Positions 33,835-36,020 of a stretch of 36,020 nucleotides of DNA are shown here, piece after piece. Under the pieces are notes generated by a model. The model made no database searches. It was not told the origin of the DNA and saw nothing but the letters and a program-made list of their open reading frames with translations. The stretch is taken from positions 1 through 36,020 of the forward strand of contig JAJZUL010000032.1 of assembly GCA_021848545.1 (NCBI GenBank), written 5' to 3'. The translations under genes were made by a program, and so were the position numbers. The stretch is from Pseudomonadota bacterium. GTDB taxonomy: Bacteria; Pseudomonadota; Alphaproteobacteria; Rhodospirillales; Magnetospirillaceae. Each line of letters begins with the position of its first letter. Within the stretch, counting starts at the first letter, position 1.

Positions 33835-34818
33835 TCAGGCGACGCCGGCGCGCAGGCAATCGTGCAAATGAAGCACCCCGACGGGACGGTCGCCCTCGAC
33901 CACGAACAGGCTGGTGATGGATTTGGCGTTCATGATGCCGAGCGCCTCGGCGGCGAGCATCGACGGCGGCACGGTCTTGGGCGAAGGCGTCATCACGTCG
34001 CGGGCGGTCAAGGCCAGGAAATCGGATTGCATATGGCGGCGCAGATCGCCGTCGGTGACGATTCCCTGCAACCTTCCGTCATCCCCCACCACGCCGGCGC
34101 AGCCCAGGCTTTTCGTGGTCATGACCACGATCACCTCGGCCATCGGCATGGCCGGCGCCACCAGGGGCAGGCCCTTGCCCCCATGCATCAGCTCGCTCAC
34201 CTTGAGCAGACGCCGGCCCAATTGACCGCCGGGATGGAACACCTTGAAATCGGCCGCCGAAAAATTCTTGCGCTCCAGCAGGGCGACCGCCAGGGCGTCG
34301 CCCAGAGCCAGCATCATGGTCGTCGAGGTGGTCGGCGCCAAACCCATGGGGCAGGCTTCCGGCTCCGGTGGCAGGATCAGGGCGATATCGGCCGATTGGC
34401 CGAGGGTGCTGTCGCTTTTGGCGGTGATCGCCAGCAGCGGAATGGAAAAACGCCGGGCAAAGGCGACGATGTCGCCCAGTTCGGGCGTATTCCCGGAATT
34501 GGACAGCGCCACCACCGCGTCGCCGGGGGTGATCATGCCGAGATCGCCGTGGCTGGCCTCGGCCGGATGGACGAACAGCGCCGGCTGGCCGGTCGAAGCG
34601 AAGGTCGCGGCGATCTTGCGGGCGACATGCCCGCTTTTGCCCATCCCGGTCACCACCACCCGGCCCTGGAGGGCGGCAAGCACGGCGACCGCCTGGGCGA
34701 ACTCGGCCCCCAGGGAACCGGCCAGCGCCGAAAGGGCCTCGGATTCGGAAGCCAATACCCGGCGCCCCGCCTTGATATCGGATTGGGCGGCGGACCCGTC
34801 GCGAATGTCGATGGTCAT
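33835..34818 (-). CDS. kdsD: Arabinose-5-phosphate isomerase (KdsD/KpsF)
   Basis: Converts ribulose-5-phosphate to arabinose-5-phosphate, the first step of Kdo synthesis. The 327-residue product has a SIS domain (VVVTGMGKSGHVARKIAATF, about 54-73; PAEASHGDLGMI; ALSNSGNTPEL). Two CBS domains follow in the C-terminal 120 residues (LGCAGVVGDDGRLQGIVTDG, KSITSLFVVEGDRPVGVLHL). ATG 34818 is chosen with GGAAA upstream; ATG 34842 would add eight residues and has no better site. It heads the lptC-lptA-lptB-rpoN run. Confidence 0.95.
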   Translation of the reverse strand: MTIDIRDGSAAQSDIKAGRRVLASESEALSALAGSLGAEFAQAVAVLAALQGRVVVTGMGKSGHVARKIAATFASTGQPALFVHPAEASHGDLGMITPGDAVVALSNSGNTPELGDIVAFARRFSIPLLAITAKSDSTLGQSADIALILPPEPEACPMGLAPTTSTTMMLALGDALAVALLERKNFSAADFKVFHPGGQLGRRLLKVSELMHGGKGLPLVAPAMPMAEVIVVMTTKSLGCAGVVGDDGRLQGIVTDGDLRRHMQSDFLALTARDVMTPSPKTVPPSMLAAEALGIMNAKSITSLFVVEGDRPVGVLHLHDCLRAGVA

Positions 34819-34874
34819 GAAGCGTTTCCGCGAAAAGAACATGCACGCCGCAGGCCATTCGCTGCGGCGGCAAT

Positions 34875-34880
34875 AACTAT
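34875..34880 (-). promoter_or_regulatory. Possible -10 element before kdsD-lpt
   Basis: TATAGT on the minus strand, about 57 bp before ATG 34818, in the short gap after the RNase D gene. No good -35 at 16-18 bp. Weak call. Confidence 0.3.
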
Positions 34881-34941
34881 ACGAAAGACCGGACCAACCA
34901 AAAGGTAAAACCTCATGCGGCCGATCGAACCCGGGGCACCG

Positions 34942-35562
34942 TCAATGGGCGAAGATATCCTCGTCCGGCCACCCGGCAAGATCGAGATCGGCGCGATCGG
35001 GAAGGAAGCGGAAACACGCCTCGGCCAAAAAGCGCCGGTCTTCGCGATCCAGCAACCCCTCCAGCTTTTCCTTCAGCCGGTGAAGATACAGAACGTCGGA
35101 AGCGGCGTAGGCCAGCTGATCGGCATTCAGTTCGTCCGCGCCCCAATCCGAGGTCTGCTGCTGTTTCGACAATTCCACGCCGATGAGATCGCGGCACAGA
35201 TCCTTGAGGCCGTGGCGGTCGGTATTGGTCCGGGTCAGCTTCGAGGCGATCTTCGTGCACCAGACCGGCTGGCACCGCACGCCCAGATGACGGCGGATCA
35301 TCCCCACGTCGAAACGAGCGAAATGGAACAGCTTCACCACTTTGGGATCGGCGAACAGACGTTTGAGATTGGGCGCCTTGTCGGCTTGCTCGGGGCCGGC
35401 CGCCAGATGGACGACATGGGCGTCGCCGTCGCCGGCCGACAATTGCACCACGCACAGGCGGTCGCGCTGAAGGCTGAGCCCCATGGTTTCGGTATCGACG
35501 GCCACCACGGAACCGAAATCAACGGCGGCGGGCACGTCTTCGCGGTGATAGAAGACTGTCAT
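34942..35562 (-). CDS. Short RNase D-like 3'-5' exonuclease
   Basis: The 206-residue DEDDy exonuclease has Asp23 and Glu25 in AVDTETMGL (motif I), Asp85 in HFARFDVGMI (motif II) and Tyr151/Asp155 in LAYAASDVLYL (motif III). E. coli RNase D is about 375 residues with two HRDC domains; none are present here. This is the short form common in alphaproteobacteria. It probably trims tRNA or other small-RNA 3' ends. It starts 109 bp after a tRNA-Leu gene on the same strand, so it may share its transcript. Confidence 0.9.
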   Translation of the reverse strand: MTVFYHREDVPAAVDFGSVVAVDTETMGLSLQRDRLCVVQLSAGDGDAHVVHLAAGPEQADKAPNLKRLFADPKVVKLFHFARFDVGMIRRHLGVRCQPVWCTKIASKLTRTNTDRHGLKDLCRDLIGVELSKQQQTSDWGADELNADQLAYAASDVLYLHRLKEKLEGLLDREDRRFLAEACFRFLPDRADLDLAGWPDEDIFAH

Positions 35563-35670
35563 TTAACCTCCCCCGCCATTCGGCCGGCATCTCTCCGGAC
35601 CGGACGCTCTCCTTTTCGGACCGAACGTCCCCGGATCGCCATCCGGTCCGAACCGCCTTGAAGCGGGAGA

Positions 35671-35757
35671 TGGTGCCCAGGAGAAGACTCGAACTTCCAC
35701 GACCTTGCGATCACTAGAACCTGAATCTAGCGCGTCTACCAATTCCGCCACCTGGGC
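35671..35757 (-). tRNA. tRNA-Leu (anticodon CAG)
   Basis: An 87-nt class II tRNA with encoded CCA. The acceptor GCCCAGG pairs with CCTGGGC, and the D-arm is GGCGGAATTGGTAGACGC. The anticodon stem CTAGA/TCTAG closes TTCAGGT, giving CAG at 34-36. A long variable arm and GTTCGAGTC in the T arm are present. It decodes CUG, the most used leucine codon in this GC-rich sequence. A competing pair of inverted repeats lies downstream (35615-35652), but no T tract is seen before the RNase D gene. Confidence 0.97.
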
Positions 35758-35794
35758 AGGTGGTCGCGGACGGGCTGGCCGTCCGAGGGGCAGA

Positions 35795-35823
35795 GGGATA
35801 TCCGAGACGACACACGCTGTCAA
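35795..35823 (-). promoter_or_regulatory. Sigma-70-type promoter for tRNA-Leu(CAG)
   Basis: On the minus strand, -35 TTGACA (35818-35823, full consensus), a 17-bp spacer and -10 TATCCC (35795-35800), about 38 bp before the tRNA 5' end. The best promoter match in the window. Confidence 0.7.
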
Positions 35824-35897
35824 CAGCTTGTTGCGGCCCCACCGCCCCCGCCCCCACAACCCTCGACCCACGGCACGCCGGAGGCGGCGTCAGCCGC

Positions 35898-35983
35898 CGA
35901 CTATGCGCATTGAGCGCGCCGCAGCGCCCGCAGGGCGCGAGGATAAGCCAAGCGCGAGCGCCGGCGCTTGAGGCCAACCAACA
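35898..35983 (-). repeat. Intergenic repeat (family D), third copy
   Basis: Read on the minus strand it contains TTGGTTGGCCTCAAGCGCCG, then CGCTTGGCTTATCCTCGCGC and CGCATAGTCGG, matching the copies at 28239-28440. Nothing that looks like a gene is present from 35824 to the end of the window. Confidence 0.75.
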
Positions 35984-36020
35984 AAAACCCACCCCCACCC
36001 CTTTACCCACCGCACCCCGA

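Noticed and set aside
35615-35652. Terminator between tRNA-Leu(CAG) and the RNase D-like gene
   Set aside because: TTCGGACCG pairs with CGGTCCGAA, but across a 20-nt loop and in competition with an internal CCGGAT/ATCCGG stem. No T tract follows on the minus strand.

Overview
The window reads as a chromosomal segment of a high-GC alphaproteobacterium, most likely Rhodospirillales (Magnetospirillum-like); this is inferred from gene content and not from any search. Pointers are an ATP12-type F1-ATPase chaperone, the FtsZ-binding GST-like protein FzlA, a phasin, the kdsD-lptC-lptA-lptB-rpoN-ptsN cluster, the sdhCDAB order and a CheZ-type phosphatase. Almost all of it is housekeeping. I see no transposase, integrase, phage gene, CRISPR array, restriction system or toxin-antitoxin pair.

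Layout. 1-1640: 5' part of rarA (minus), tRNA-Leu(GAG) with its own promoter and terminator, lipB, then repeats and a strong hairpin. 1643-5900: clpA/clpS, a phasin and a putative lipoprotein, all minus. 6180-10050: a DD-carboxypeptidase with a SPOR domain, then a two-gene c-type cytochrome operon. The first gene encodes a monoheme cytochrome fused to an outer-membrane barrel (Cyc2-like). The second encodes a di-heme c4-type cytochrome (Cyc1-like). An FNR/FixK-type box lies upstream and a textbook terminator follows. 10148-14523: lipoprotein, rluC, a secreted protein of unknown function (minus), and overlapping HAD phosphatase and ATP12 genes. 14530-18086: queC and panD (PanD has an unusual C-terminal extension), two unknown genes and a cheZ-like gene, with two copies of a 144-bp nested palindrome. 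18148-20870: ahcY with a candidate operator, a small tail-anchored protein, an exported DsrE-like protein and a bidirectional terminator. 20887-27230: gap-pgk and sdhCDAB on the minus strand, separated by an AT-rich stretch and tandem 63-bp repeats. 27609-36020: a LysE-type exporter, fzlA, ptsN, rpoN, lptB, lptA, lptC, kdsD, an RNase D gene and tRNA-Leu(CAG).

How the genes work together. kdsD-lptCAB makes a Kdo precursor and moves LPS to the outer membrane, with rpoN and ptsN in their usual neighbourhood. sdhCDAB is complex II. gap-pgk is lower glycolysis or the Calvin cycle. clpS-clpA is N-degron proteolysis.

The best candidate for unusual biology is the cytochrome-porin plus c4 operon at 7861-10046. 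Its architecture matches the Cyc2/Cyc1 route that carries electrons from outside the cell into the periplasm. The second theme is intergenic repeats: four distinct families sit at gene ends.
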